This document shows positions 36,274 to 45,061 of a stretch of 64,000 bases of DNA, in pieces (position 1 is the first letter of the stretch; each line of letters starts with the position of its first letter). Both the position numbers and the translations under genes were made by a program. The DNA comes from Mesorhizobium sp. B2-3-4 (GTDB lineage Bacteria > Pseudomonadota > Alphaproteobacteria > Rhizobiales > Rhizobiaceae). The stretch spans positions 186,001-250,000 of the forward strand of contig NZ_VFVY01000003.1 of assembly GCF_006442315.1 (NCBI RefSeq), written 5' to 3'. The notes under the pieces were generated by a model. It worked only from the letters and a program-made list of their open reading frames with translations. It was not told where the DNA came from and ran no database searches.

Positions 36274-37818
36274 ATGAACATCGTCCTGATCAACCCGCCG
36301 CACACCGCCATCGGCAGCCGCGTGCCCGACGATCATTTGCCGCCGCTCGGCCTGCTGGCGATCGGCGGCCCGCTCATCGATGCCGGCCATGAGGTGCGCC
36401 TCGTCGATGCCGAATTCGGGCCGATGCCGCTCGCCGCCGTCGTCGCGGAAGCCCTGAAGGACTGCCCCGACTTCGTCCTGATCGGCCATTCAGGCTCGAC
36501 CTCGGCGCATCCGACCGCCTTGCTGATCGCAGGCATGATCAAGGCGCGCGCGCCGGCGACGATCGTCATCTATGGCGGCGTCTTCCCGACCTATCACTGG
36601 CGCGACATCCTGGCTGAGACCGACGTTTTCGACTTCATCGTGCGCGGCGAGGGCGAGGCGACCGTGGTGGCGCTGGTCGAGGCGCTGGAGATGCACCAGC
36701 CGCCGGCAAGCGTCGCCGGCATCGCCTATCGCGACGATCTCAGCCGCCCCGTCGCCACGCAAGCCGCCATGACCATCGCCGATCTCGACGCCTATCGCGT
36801 CGGCTGGGAACTGATCGATCACAGGCGCTACTCCTACTGGGGCGGCAAGCGTGCGGTCGTCATGCAGTTCTCGCGCGGCTGTCCGCATCTGTGCAACTAT
36901 TGCGGCCAGCGCGGCTTCTGGACCCGCTGGCGGCATCGTGACCCGGTCCGCTTCGCGAGCGAGATCGCCTGGCTGCACCGCGAGCATGGCGTCGAGCTGA
37001 TAAACCTTGCCGACGAAAACCCGACGGTGTCGAAGAAGGCCTGGCGCGCCTTTCTCGACGCGCTGATCGCCGAGAACGTGCCGGTTCTGATCGTCGGCTC
37101 GACGCGGGCCGACGACATCGTGCGCGACGCCGACATCCTGCATCTCTACCGCAAGGCCGGCGTCATCCGCTGGCTGCTCGGCATGGAAAACACCGACGAG
37201 CAGACGCTTGCATTGATCCGCAAGGGCGGCAGCACCTCGTCCGACCGCGAGGCGATCCGACTGTTGCGAAAGCACGGCATCCTGTCGATGGCGACCTGGG
37301 TGGCCGGTTTCGAGGATGAGAGCTTTCGCGATCTATGGCGCGGCTTCCGCCAGCTCATCGCCTACGATCCCGACCAGATCCAGGCCCTCTATGTGACGCC
37401 GCACCGCTGGACGCCCTTCTTCCGCATCGCCCGCGACCGCAAGGTCATCCAAAGGGATGCCCGTCTATGGGACTACAAGCACCAGGTGCTGCACATGACC
37501 CGGCTGAAACCGTGGATGCTTTTCTTCGCCGTCAAGCTGATCGAAGTGGCCGTGCAGTCACGACCCAAGGCGCTGGCGCGCATCCTGTTCCACCCCGATC
37601 CAGAGCAGCGCCATTCGATGCGCTGGTACACGCAAATGGGCCGCAGGGTCTGGTTCCGCGAGGTCTGGGGGTTTCTGGTCAGCGACGGCAGGGTCAAGAA
37701 CGGACCGACGCTCGCCGAATTCTGGGGCGCACCGCAGGACGCCGAGGAAGAATCGATGCTCGTCGGGCGCCAGCCTCGAAAGGTGTCCGCGCCTCAGGAA
37801 AGGCGATTAGCCGGCTGA
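36274..37818 (+). CDS. B12-binding radical SAM protein, BchE-like
   Basis: A 514-residue protein. Residues 1-~140 form a cobalamin-binding-type Rossmann domain (MNIVLINPPHTAIGSRVPDD..., GHSGSTSAHP). A radical-SAM barrel carries the 4Fe-4S ligands Cys203, Cys207 and Cys210 in 'RGCPHLCNYCGQRG'. It resembles anaerobic Mg-protoporphyrin monomethyl ester cyclase (BchE) in order and length and is often named so in Mesorhizobium. No bacteriochlorophyll genes are visible here, so a different radical methylation or oxidation is more likely. The start is backed by CGGAGG 6 bases upstream. The gene is isolated, just after lrp on the same strand. Confidence 0.88.
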   Translation: MNIVLINPPHTAIGSRVPDDHLPPLGLLAIGGPLIDAGHEVRLVDAEFGPMPLAAVVAEALKDCPDFVLIGHSGSTSAHPTALLIAGMIKARAPATIVIYGGVFPTYHWRDILAETDVFDFIVRGEGEATVVALVEALEMHQPPASVAGIAYRDDLSRPVATQAAMTIADLDAYRVGWELIDHRRYSYWGGKRAVVMQFSRGCPHLCNYCGQRGFWTRWRHRDPVRFASEIAWLHREHGVELINLADENPTVSKKAWRAFLDALIAENVPVLIVGSTRADDIVRDADILHLYRKAGVIRWLLGMENTDEQTLALIRKGGSTSSDREAIRLLRKHGILSMATWVAGFEDESFRDLWRGFRQLIAYDPDQIQALYVTPHRWTPFFRIARDRKVIQRDARLWDYKHQVLHMTRLKPWMLFFAVKLIEVAVQSRPKALARILFHPDPEQRHSMRWYTQMGRRVWFREVWGFLVSDGRVKNGPTLAEFWGAPQDAEEESMLVGRQPRKVSAPQERRLAG

Positions 37819-37825
37819 CGATCCG

Positions 37826-38719
37826 CTACGGCACGATCAGCGTGCCGGCACCGTGCTCGGTGAAAAGTTCGAGCAGCACTGAATGCGGCGTCTTGCCGTT
37901 GAGGATGACGACGCCCTCGACGCCGCGCTCGATCGCCTCGATGCAGGTCTCGACCTTGGGGATCATGCCCCCCGACACCGTACCGTCCTTGATCAGCGCC
38001 CTGGCCTCGGCGACCGTCAGCTCGTCGATCAGCTTCTTGTTCTTGTCGAGCACGCCGGGCACGTCGGTGAGGAACAAGAGGCGCGAGGCCTTGCAGGCGC
38101 CGGCGATGGCACCTGCGAACGTGTCGGCATTGATGTTGTAGGTGTGGCCGTCGCGGCCCGGTGCCACCGGCGCCAGCACCGGGATCATTTCGGAGCGCGC
38201 CAGCAGATCGAGCAGCGTGCGGTCGACCTCGACCGGTTCGCCGACGAAGCCGAGATCGAGCACGCGCTCGATGTTGGAGTCCGGGTCGATCATGGTCTTG
38301 CGGGCCTTTTCGGCGAACACCATGTTGCCGTCCTTGCCGCACAGGCCGATCGCCCATTCGCCCTCGGCGTTGATGAGCGCGACAATTTCCTTGTTGATCG
38401 AGCCGGCCAGCACCATCTCGACGATCTCGACCGTCTTCTGGTCGGTGACGCGCAGGCCGCCCTCGAATTTGGATTCGATGCCCATCTTGGCCAGCATCGC
38501 GCCGATCTGCGGCCCGCCGCCATGCACGACGATCGGGTTGACGCCGGATTGTTTCAACAGCGCGATGTCGCGGGCGAAGGCCTTGCCGAGTTCGATATCG
38601 CCCATGGCATGGCCGCCATATTTCACCACGACGGTCTTGTGTTCGTAGCGCTGCATGTAAGGCAGCGCGCGCGACAGCAGGGCGGCCTGCATTTCGGCGG
38701 TGGCGGCGATGTCCGTCAT
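37826..38719 (-). CDS. argB: Acetylglutamate kinase
   Basis: A 297-residue amino-acid kinase for the second step of arginine synthesis. Glycine-rich blocks are present: [11 protein letters not shown] near residue 31, '[13 protein letters not shown]' (the substrate site) and '[20 protein letters not shown]'. The N-terminal extension before the first strand is the form seen in arginine-inhibited hexameric enzymes. Start ATG 38719 ([11 protein letters not shown]) is the rhizobial one. A family B repeat lies 27 bases upstream of it. Confidence 0.98.
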   Translation of the reverse strand: MTDIAATAEMQAALLSRALPYMQRYEHKTVVVKYGGHAMGDIELGKAFARDIALLKQSGVNPIVVHGGGPQIGAMLAKMGIESKFEGGLRVTDQKTVEIVEMVLAGSINKEIVALINAEGEWAIGLCGKDGNMVFAEKARKTMIDPDSNIERVLDLGFVGEPVEVDRTLLDLLARSEMIPVLAPVAPGRDGHTYNINADTFAGAIAGACKASRLLFLTDVPGVLDKNKKLIDELTVAEARALIKDGTVSGGMIPKVETCIEAIERGVEGVVILNGKTPHSVLLELFTEHGAGTLIVP

Positions 38720-38746
38720 CGGCGTGTTTCCCTGGGCTTTTTGTTT

Positions 38747-38794
38747 ATGCATGTCGTGTCCCAAAACCGCTGGACACTTTTGGGCGACATGCAT
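38747..38794. repeat. Palindromic repeat, family B, copy 2 (upstream of argB)
   Basis: The outer arms are ATGCATGTCG (38747-38756) and CGACATGCAT (38785-38794). The inner arms are CCCAAAA (38760-38766) and TTTTGGG (38778-38784). The unpaired centre is CCGCTGGACAC. Compared with the copy at 25314, the arms differ on both sides in a way that keeps pairing, while the centre differs at only two positions. Confidence 0.72.
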
Positions 38795-38873
38795 CTGGAA
38801 GGACGGCGGCGTCTTAGCGGGAATTGACGCGAGCCGCAAATGGCATTGCTGTCATAGTCGGTTCACGGTGTCG

Positions 38874-40373
38874 TCATTGTGACGGCACCATCAGCGGCGC
38901 CCTGCGGCCAAGCCAGCCCGAGAGTTTCTCCATCTGCGCGGCGAGCGACAACAGCGTCTCCTCGTCGCCCGACCGGCCGGCGGCCTGGATGCCGAGCGGC
39001 AGGCCGGCATCCGTGACATGGACGGGGAGCGCGATCGAGGGCTGACCGCTGACATTGTGGATCGCCGGCCAGTGCGTGAACCAAAGGCTTTTGTCCATCA
39101 GCTGGCCGAACAGCGGCTTGATCTTCAGCAGCGGCGTGAGATGAAGCTTGTCGAGCAGGTTTTCGATGAGTTCGTCGGCGCCTTTGGGATCCATGGCGCC
39201 GCAGGCGAGCGGCGGGTGCGCGATAACAGGCATCAGGACGGCGTCGTATTGCGCAGTGTCCTCGATCATACGCCGCGAGGCGGCGTGCAGGCGCTGCAGG
39301 CCGGCATAAACCTCGCCAGCCGAGACCATCTCCCCCAACCGGCCGAGCACCCGCGTGGCCCGTTCGATGTCGCCCGTCACGGCGCGGCCGACCCGCAATG
39401 CCTCGGCCCGCAGCGTGCCGGCAACGGCGGAGGCGACAGTCGTGCAAAAGTCGGCGAAGAACTCGCGGCCAATGAAGGGCAGGTCGATCTCCTCGACCGT
39501 ATGGCCGCCTTCGCGGGCGAGCGCCACCGCCGTGTCGAGCGCCTTGAGCGTCTCGGCCGAGATCGGCAGGCCGAGCGGCGATTGGCGGTACACCGCCAGC
39601 CTGAGCTTGCCGGGATCGCGCGCGGCGGCCGCGGCGAACGGGCCGCTCGGCGCTCGTGCGGCATAGGGCGCCAACGGATCGGGACCGTGGGTAAGGTCAA
39701 GCAGCAGCGCGCAGTCGCGCACCGAGCGGGTCACGGCATGATCGACCACCATGCCGTACCAGCTCTCGCTGACCAACGGCGACAGCGGCACGCGGCCGCG
39801 CGATGTCTTGAGGCCGACAAGCCCGCTACAAGCCGAAGGCACACGGATCGAGCCGCCGCCATCCGAGGCATGCGCCACCGGCACGACGCCGGCGGCGACG
39901 AGCGCCGCCGCACCGCCCGACGAGCCACCTGACGTGTGGCCGGTGTTCCAAGGATTGCGGGTGATGCCGAAGGCCTTGGACTCGGTCATCAGCCGCAGCC
40001 CGTGTTCGGGCGATGTCGAGGTGACGATCGGGATCAGTCCGGCGGCGAGATAGCGGTCGGTCATCACCGAATTGACGCCGGGCACGGAGGCTGGAATGCG
40101 GCTGCCGCCATGCGACGGCACGCCCTTGATGGCGATGCCGAGATCCTTGATGGCAAAGGGGACGCCGGCAAGCGGCAGCGAACGGTCGACGCTCTTCGCC
40201 CGGGTTCGTGCGGTCTCGTAGAGCGCCTCCGCTGTTGCGTTGATTTCGGGCCGCGTGGCCTCGGCACGGGCTATCGCCGCCTCGGTCAGCTCGACCGCCG
40301 ACAAGTCGCCATTGCGCACCAGGCCGGCAAGGCCGGTTGCGTCTTCTTCCCACAGGATCCGTTCGACCGACAT
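38874..40373 (-). CDS. Amidase (amidase signature family)
   Basis: A 499-residue serine amidase. The Gly/Ser-rich signature 'TSGGSSGGAAALVAAG' carries the catalytic cis-Ser, and 'HASDGGGSIRVPSACSGL' carries the Ser nucleophile region. The catalytic Lys is in 'PFAIKDLGIAIKG'. It resembles 6-aminohexanoate-cyclic-dimer hydrolase/AtzF-type amidases more than GatA, and no gatB or gatC is near. The substrate is unknown. Confidence 0.92.
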   Translation of the reverse strand: MSVERILWEEDATGLAGLVRNGDLSAVELTEAAIARAEATRPEINATAEALYETARTRAKSVDRSLPLAGVPFAIKDLGIAIKGVPSHGGSRIPASVPGVNSVMTDRYLAAGLIPIVTSTSPEHGLRLMTESKAFGITRNPWNTGHTSGGSSGGAAALVAAGVVPVAHASDGGGSIRVPSACSGLVGLKTSRGRVPLSPLVSESWYGMVVDHAVTRSVRDCALLLDLTHGPDPLAPYAARAPSGPFAAAAARDPGKLRLAVYRQSPLGLPISAETLKALDTAVALAREGGHTVEEIDLPFIGREFFADFCTTVASAVAGTLRAEALRVGRAVTGDIERATRVLGRLGEMVSAGEVYAGLQRLHAASRRMIEDTAQYDAVLMPVIAHPPLACGAMDPKGADELIENLLDKLHLTPLLKIKPLFGQLMDKSLWFTHWPAIHNVSGQPSIALPVHVTDAGLPLGIQAAGRSGDEETLLSLAAQMEKLSGWLGRRAPLMVPSQ

Positions 40374-40510
40374 GCGCGCTCCCCCGATGCCGTCAAGCTA
40401 GTCAGCGGCAATTCCCTTGGCAATCGAAGCAGCGCCCCAACGCCGGAACTTTAGGGGCACGAAATATTTCCGGCGTTGCAAATGCAATGCAATACCCTAA
40501 TTTGCCTGAC

Positions 40511-41050
40511 ATGACGCCGCAGGACATCACCAAGCTGATCGTCCGGACTTCGATGAAGGACCGGGCCGCTTTCGATCTGCTCTACCGGCAGACCAGCGCG
40601 AAACTTTTCGGTGTGTGCCTTCGTGTATTGAACGACCGGGGAGATGCGGAAGAAGCCTTGCAGGAAGTCTTCGTCAAGATATGGACGAAGGCGGACCGTT
40701 TTGCTGTTTCTGATCTGAGCCCGATCTCCTGGCTGGTGGCGATCGCGCGCAATCATGCGATCGATCGCATCAGGGCGCGGCGCAAGCCTGCCGCCGATAT
40801 CGATGCCGCGCTCGACGTGGCCGATCCGGCGCCGGGACCTGAAGCGATGGCGGTGGCGGGCGATGAGTCCGAACGCATCCACCATTGCCTCGATGAACTG
40901 GAAAAGGACCGGGCGGCGGCCGTCCGGGGCGCTTACCTCAAGGGCGAAAGCTATGCCGAACTGGCGGAGCGCCACGGCGTGCCGTTGAACACGATGCGTA
41001 CCTGGCTGCGCCGCAGCCTGATGAAACTCAGAGAATGTCTGGAAAGATGA
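40511..41050 (+). CDS. ECF RNA polymerase sigma factor, SigK-like
   Basis: A 179-residue extracytoplasmic-function sigma factor. Region 2 includes 'FDLLYRQTSAKLFGVCLRVL' and the 'DAEEALQEVFVKIW' helix. Region 4 includes 'YAELAERHGVPLNTMRTWLRRSLMKLRECL'. The downstream gene overlaps it and encodes a RskA-like anti-sigma factor. The pair then precedes a fasciclin protein and a Tat-exported MsrB, their probable regulon. An in-frame ATG at 40487 (MQYPNLPDMT) is an alternative start. I could not identify an autoregulated ECF promoter upstream. Confidence 0.93.
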   Translation: MTPQDITKLIVRTSMKDRAAFDLLYRQTSAKLFGVCLRVLNDRGDAEEALQEVFVKIWTKADRFAVSDLSPISWLVAIARNHAIDRIRARRKPAADIDAALDVADPAPGPEAMAVAGDESERIHHCLDELEKDRAAAVRGAYLKGESYAELAERHGVPLNTMRTWLRRSLMKLRECLER

Positions 41051-41769
41051 CGCTGGCAGAGGACAACGGACCGGAACGTGGGGGCGACGACCTGTTCGCC
41101 GCCGAATACGTTCTTGGCGTTCTGCCGGCCGATGAGCGGCAGATCGCCTCCAGGCGCATCGACGCGGAGACGGAATTCGCGCGCCTCGTCGATGGGTGGG
41201 AAGTTCGCCTGTCGCCGCTGGCGGCGGGCTATGCGGAAATTGAACCGCCGGCTTCGGTCAAGCCGGCCATCGACCGCCGGCTGTTTGCATCCGCCGCAGC
41301 CACTCCCGCCGAGGCGCGCGCCGGCCTGTGGTCCAGCCTCGCCTTCTGGCGCGGCCTTGCAGTGGCGGCTGTCGCCGCGCTGGCGCTCTATGTCGCCGTT
41401 CCCTATGTCAATCGGCCGGCTGAACAGCCGCAGGCGCGGCTGGTCGCTTCGCTGGCCGCCGACGGCAGTGACGTCAAATATCTCGCCGTCTATGATTCCG
41501 AACGGCATGAAGTCAGTCTTTCGCACGTTTCCGGAACGCTCGCCTCCGGCAAGGACTTCGAGCTCTGGATGATCGAGGGCAAGAACGCGCCGGTCTCGAT
41601 GGGCGTCATCCCTGCCGGGGCGACGGCGCATATTGGCGTTTCGCCGACCGCGCAGCAGAAACTGGCGCAGGGCGCCGTGCTGGCCGTCAGCCTCGAGCCG
41701 GCTGGCGGTTCGCCGACCGGTCAGCCGACCGGGCCGGTGGTTGCCGCGGGCGATCTGAAGAGCATCTGA
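41035..41769 (+). CDS. Membrane anti-sigma factor (RskA-like)
   Basis: A 244-residue protein. The cytoplasmic N-terminus (DDLFAAEYVLGVLPADERQIASRRI) is the sigma-binding type found in RskA/anti-sigma-K proteins. One TM helix lies at ~103-122, and a periplasmic domain contains 'LWMIEGKNAPVSMGVIPAG', the RskA core. It has no zinc-type HxxxCxxC motif. It overlaps the sigma gene by 16 bases if ATG 41035 is used, or by ATGA if 41047 is used. It is expected to hold the sigma factor at the membrane until a signal (probably redox or envelope stress) triggers release. Confidence 0.9.
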   Translation: MSGKMTLAEDNGPERGGDDLFAAEYVLGVLPADERQIASRRIDAETEFARLVDGWEVRLSPLAAGYAEIEPPASVKPAIDRRLFASAAATPAEARAGLWSSLAFWRGLAVAAVAALALYVAVPYVNRPAEQPQARLVASLAADGSDVKYLAVYDSERHEVSLSHVSGTLASGKDFELWMIEGKNAPVSMGVIPAGATAHIGVSPTAQQKLAQGAVLAVSLEPAGGSPTGQPTGPVVAAGDLKSI

Positions 41770-41912
41770 CCTGCCTCAAACGCCGTACCGCCTCCAGAAT
41801 AGTTTCAATCTATCTGATGCGGCGCATGTCTAATCGTGCGCATGCCGGCTAAATATCGTCCTGGAAAAATCCTTGCGTCATATCGAATAAATAGAAGACT
41901 CAAAAATATTCT

Positions 41913-41938
41913 GAAACTCACGCGTTTGTGTTCCGTAT
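41913..41938 (+). promoter_or_regulatory. Possible ECF-type promoter of the fasciclin gene
   Basis: GAAAC (41913-41917) and CGTAT (41934-41938) are separated by 16 bases, 50 bases before the FAS1 start codon. The layout (-35 GAAAC, -10 CGT) fits an ECF sigma factor, and the neighbouring sigma gene is the natural candidate. I did not find an equally good match before the sigma gene itself. The second FAS1 gene has only a weaker GAAAC-N17-CGTG. Confidence 0.45.
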
Positions 41939-41988
41939 CTCCTCGCGTTCCCAAGGATGGGAAGAGAAACCCGAGGAGTTTGAACATC

Positions 41989-42546
41989 ATGCGTAGATTC
42001 GCCACCCTTTTGCTCGCCGGTACGATCGCTGTCTCCGCGCTTGCCACGGCTGCTTATGCAGAAAACCCGATGGTCGGCGGCGCCGCCATGTTCGCCAACA
42101 AGACCATTGTCGACAACGCCGTCAATTCCAAGGATCACACCACGCTGGTCGCCGCCGTCAAGGCCGCCGGCCTGGTCGAGACCTTGCAGGGCGCTGGGCC
42201 GTTCACAGTCTTTGCGCCGACCAACGAAGCCTTCGCCGCGCTGCCGGCCGGCACGGTCGACACGCTGCTCAAGCCCGAGAACAAGGACAAGCTGGTCAAG
42301 ATCCTGACCTGCCATGTCATCGGCGCCAAGGCGATGGCTGCCGATGTCGCCTCGATGGCCAAGGCCGACGGCGGCACGCACAAGGTCAAGACGGTCGGCG
42401 GCTGCGAACTGTCGCTCAAGGCCGATGGCGGCAAGGTCACCGTCACCGACGAGAACGGCAATGTTGCCAATGTGACGATCGCCGATGTCGAACAGTCCAA
42501 CGGCGTCATCCACGTCATCGACAAGGTTCTGCTCCCGAAAATGTGA
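41989..42546 (+). CDS. Secreted fasciclin (FAS1) domain protein 1
   Basis: A 185-residue exported protein. Signal peptide residues 1-24 ([20 protein letters not shown]..., cleavage after AYA) are followed by one FAS1 domain, with H1 '[19 protein letters not shown]' and H2 '[14 protein letters not shown]'. It is expected to be periplasmic or cell-surface, with an adhesion or envelope role. It is very similar to the protein encoded at 52305 but has two extra Cys (in LTCHVIG and GGCELS) that might form a disulfide. It lies downstream of the sigma/anti-sigma pair. Confidence 0.95.
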   Translation: MRRFATLLLAGTIAVSALATAAYAENPMVGGAAMFANKTIVDNAVNSKDHTTLVAAVKAAGLVETLQGAGPFTVFAPTNEAFAALPAGTVDTLLKPENKDKLVKILTCHVIGAKAMAADVASMAKADGGTHKVKTVGGCELSLKADGGKVTVTDENGNVANVTIADVEQSNGVIHVIDKVLLPKM

Positions 42547-42641
42547 TGTAACGAGGCGCTTGCGGCGGACGAACCCGTCGCAAGAGCTCTCCGTCGATCG
42601 TGTCATCACGCTCCCGTGATCCGCAATCGACAAGCGTGCTC

Positions 42642-42675
42642 CGCGCCGTTCCACGATGAACCGTGGAGCGGCGCG
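42642..42675 (+). terminator. Hairpin terminator after fasciclin gene 1
   Basis: A 14-bp stem (42642-42655 with 42662-42675, one G-U pair) has a 6-base loop and is followed by a modest T-rich stretch (GCGTTTGGTT). It lies 96 bases after the FAS1 stop and 86 bases before msrB. Confidence 0.6.
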
Positions 42676-42760
42676 GCGTTTGGTTGAGAGCAACCGTCAC
42701 CGCCTTTTGATTTTCGCGGGGCGGTATAGTTTGGCAAAAAGACAACAGGAGGAACTGGTG

Positions 42761-43264
42761 ATGAACCGTCGCGACTTTCTTTTGAGTGGTGTCGCCGCCC
42801 TCGGCGTCGTCGGGGCCGCGGCAACGTTGCTGCGCATGGGCAGCCCGCAGGCCGCGCAGGCCGCCGAGAAATTCGAGATCACCAAGACGGATGACGAATG
42901 GAAAGCCATCCTGTCGCCGGAGGCCTTCAATGTGCTGCGCAAGGAAGGCACCGAATATCCCGGCACCAGCCCGCTGCTCAACGAACACCGCAAGGGTGTC
43001 TTCGCCTGTGCCGGCTGCGACCTGCCGGTCTATCCCTCCGAGACGAAATTCGAGTCCGGCACCGGCTGGCCGAGCTTCTGGCAGGAGATCGCCAATGGCA
43101 TCGGCAAGACCGAGGACCGGTCACTGGGAATGACCCGTACCGAAGTGCATTGCCGCCGCTGCGGCGGCCATCTCGGCCACGTCTTCGACGATGGCCCGGC
43201 CCCGACCGGTCTGCGCCACTGCATCAACGGCGTGGCCCTTACCTTCAAGCCCGCCACCGCCTGA
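42761..43264 (+). CDS. msrB: Tat-exported peptide-methionine (R)-S-oxide reductase
   Basis: A 167-residue MsrB with a twin-arginine signal (NRRDFLLSGVAALGVVG, residues 2-18; mature from about 35). The zinc site is 'FACAGCDLP' and 'HCRRCGGHLGH'. The catalytic Cys lies in 'LRHCINGVALTF' near the C-terminus. Cytoplasmic MsrB enzymes lack this leader, so this one should repair oxidised methionines in the periplasm. It lies next to the sigma/anti-sigma/FAS1 cluster, with a very good AGGAGGAA site and a strong terminator behind it. Confidence 0.95.
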   Translation: MNRRDFLLSGVAALGVVGAAATLLRMGSPQAAQAAEKFEITKTDDEWKAILSPEAFNVLRKEGTEYPGTSPLLNEHRKGVFACAGCDLPVYPSETKFESGTGWPSFWQEIANGIGKTEDRSLGMTRTEVHCRRCGGHLGHVFDDGPAPTGLRHCINGVALTFKPATA

Positions 43265-43280
43265 CGCTGCCGAAGGCAAC

Positions 43281-43314
43281 AAAAAACTCCGGGCTTTGCG
43301 GCCCGGAGTTTTTT
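43281..43314. terminator. Bidirectional intrinsic terminator (msrB / MFS pump)
   Basis: ACTCCGGGC (43286-43294) pairs perfectly with GCCCGGAGT (43301-43309). An A-run lies before it and a T-run after it (TTTTTT at 43309-43314). It can stop both msrB and the convergent MFS transcript. Confidence 0.92.
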
Positions 43315-43380
43315 GCGCGGTCAGAGTTTTTCGGGCGTGGACTGGAGGAGCTTCCCGAAACCGCTGCCCACGGTTTGTCT

Positions 43381-44976
43381 TCAGTGCCCGCCGCCTCCGC
43401 CGCCACTGGGCGCGGCTGGCTTCTTGATCAGCATGGTGAAGAACCCCAGCGTCCCGAACAGCACGGTCAAGAGATAGAACACATCCATGAACGACAGCAG
43501 CGCCGCCTGCTGCTGGACCATGCCCGACAGTTTGGAGATCGCGGCACTGGTGGCGTCGAGGCCGGTGGTCTGTTCGAAATTGAGCGTCATGTTCTGCAGC
43601 TTGGTCTGCGCGGCCGCGCTGCCCCACTGCACATGCTCGGCGAGCCGGGCGTAGTGGAAGGCGTTGCGGTCGATCAGCACCGTGTTGATGAGGGCCAGGC
43701 CGACCGCACCGCCGAGGTTGCGGGTCAGGTTGAACAGGCCGGACGCATTCTTCAACCGGTCCGGCGGCAGCGTGCCGAGCGCGATGTTGTTGATCGGCAC
43801 CATGCACAGCATCATCGAACAGCCGCGCAGGATCTGCGGAATGAGCAGTTCGTAAAAATCCCAGTCGGCGGTCAGATGCGTCATCCACCATGTTCCGGTG
43901 GCGAAGCCGAACAGCCCGATCATCATCATCAGCCGCAGGTCCATCTTGCTCGACAGGATGCCGGAGATGGGAGCGGTGAAGAACATCGCCAGGCCGCTGA
44001 CGAACAGCGCCTCGCCGATCATCATCGAATCGTAGCCGCGGATGCGTCCGAGGTAGACCGGATAGAGATAGGTCAGGCCATAGAGGCCGATGCCGATGAC
44101 GAAGGAAAACAGCGAGCCGAAGGCGAAGTTGATGTTGCTGAAGGCCCTCAGGTCGACGATCGGTTCCTCGGCGGTGAAAACCCGCCAGAAGAAGATCACC
44201 GCGCCGATGGTCATGATGATGGCGCAGATGAACACCGCCTGGTCCTGCAGCCAGTCATTGTTCGGACCCTCCTCCAGCACATACTCCATGCAGCCGAGGA
44301 AAGCGGCCATGCCGGCGAGGCCCCACCAGTCGAACTTGTTGAACAGCTTGAGATTGGGCTTGTCGAAATCGATCAGCGACCAGGCCGCGGTCGCCACCAG
44401 GATGCCGGGCACGACATTGACCAGGAACAGCCAGTGCCATGAAAAGGCGTGGCTGATATAGCCGCCGACGGTCGGGCCGATGGTCGGCGCCAGCGTCGCC
44501 ACCAGGCCGATCATCGGCGACACGACGGCGCGGCGCGACGGCGGGAAGATGGTGAAGGCGGCGGCGAAGACGCTCGGAATCATGCCGCCGCCGATAAAGC
44601 CTTGCACGGCCCGATAGACGATCATCTGGTCGATGTTGGTGGCGGTCGCGGCAAGAGCGCTGGCGGCGGTGAAGCCGGCGGCGGCGATGGTGAACAGCAC
44701 GCGCGTCGACAGCATGCGGCTGAGGAAGCCCGACAGCGGGATCATGACCACCTCGGCGATCAGATAGGCCGTCTGCACCCATGGGATCTCGTCGGAGCTG
44801 GCGCTCAGGCCCGCCTGGATTTCGGCCAGCGAGGCCGAGACGATCTGGATGTCCAGGATCGCCATGAACATGCCGAACACCATCGCCAGGAAGGCGATGA
44901 CGCGGCGCGTCGAAATCGTGTCGGGTACCGCCGGCATTGCCGGCGGCGATCCTGCGGTGATGGTAGCGGTTGCCAT
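43381..44976 (-). CDS. DHA2-family multidrug MFS transporter 1 (EmrB-like)
   Basis: A 531-residue, 14-TM drug:H+ antiporter. Motif A-type and C-type segments are readable: 'LSASSDEIPWVQTAYLIAEVVMIPLSGFLSR' and 'TIGPTVGGYISHAFSWHWLFLVNVVPG'. It ends in a Gly/His tail. It follows the HlyD-type periplasmic adaptor gene (85 bases), forming an EmrAB-like pump. The divergent TetR and two operators lie upstream of the adaptor gene. The substrates are unknown; an outer-membrane TolC partner is not in the window. Confidence 0.93.
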   Translation of the reverse strand: MATATITAGSPPAMPAVPDTISTRRVIAFLAMVFGMFMAILDIQIVSASLAEIQAGLSASSDEIPWVQTAYLIAEVVMIPLSGFLSRMLSTRVLFTIAAAGFTAASALAATATNIDQMIVYRAVQGFIGGGMIPSVFAAAFTIFPPSRRAVVSPMIGLVATLAPTIGPTVGGYISHAFSWHWLFLVNVVPGILVATAAWSLIDFDKPNLKLFNKFDWWGLAGMAAFLGCMEYVLEEGPNNDWLQDQAVFICAIIMTIGAVIFFWRVFTAEEPIVDLRAFSNINFAFGSLFSFVIGIGLYGLTYLYPVYLGRIRGYDSMMIGEALFVSGLAMFFTAPISGILSSKMDLRLMMMIGLFGFATGTWWMTHLTADWDFYELLIPQILRGCSMMLCMVPINNIALGTLPPDRLKNASGLFNLTRNLGGAVGLALINTVLIDRNAFHYARLAEHVQWGSAAAQTKLQNMTLNFEQTTGLDATSAAISKLSGMVQQQAALLSFMDVFYLLTVLFGTLGFFTMLIKKPAAPSGGGGGGH

Positions 44977-45061
44977 TTCCTGGCCCTCCTTGGGGCCTCG
45001 TTGAGGCAGGCCGGGCGGCTCGGTGCTTCAATCAGCCACCAAGCCGCCCTCCGAAAGGCGC

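Noticed and set aside
40374..40510. Autoregulated ECF promoter (GGAAC-N16/17-CGTT) before the sigma gene
   Set aside because: GGAAC at 40445 and CGTT at 40474 are separated by 24 bases, too far for the known spacing.
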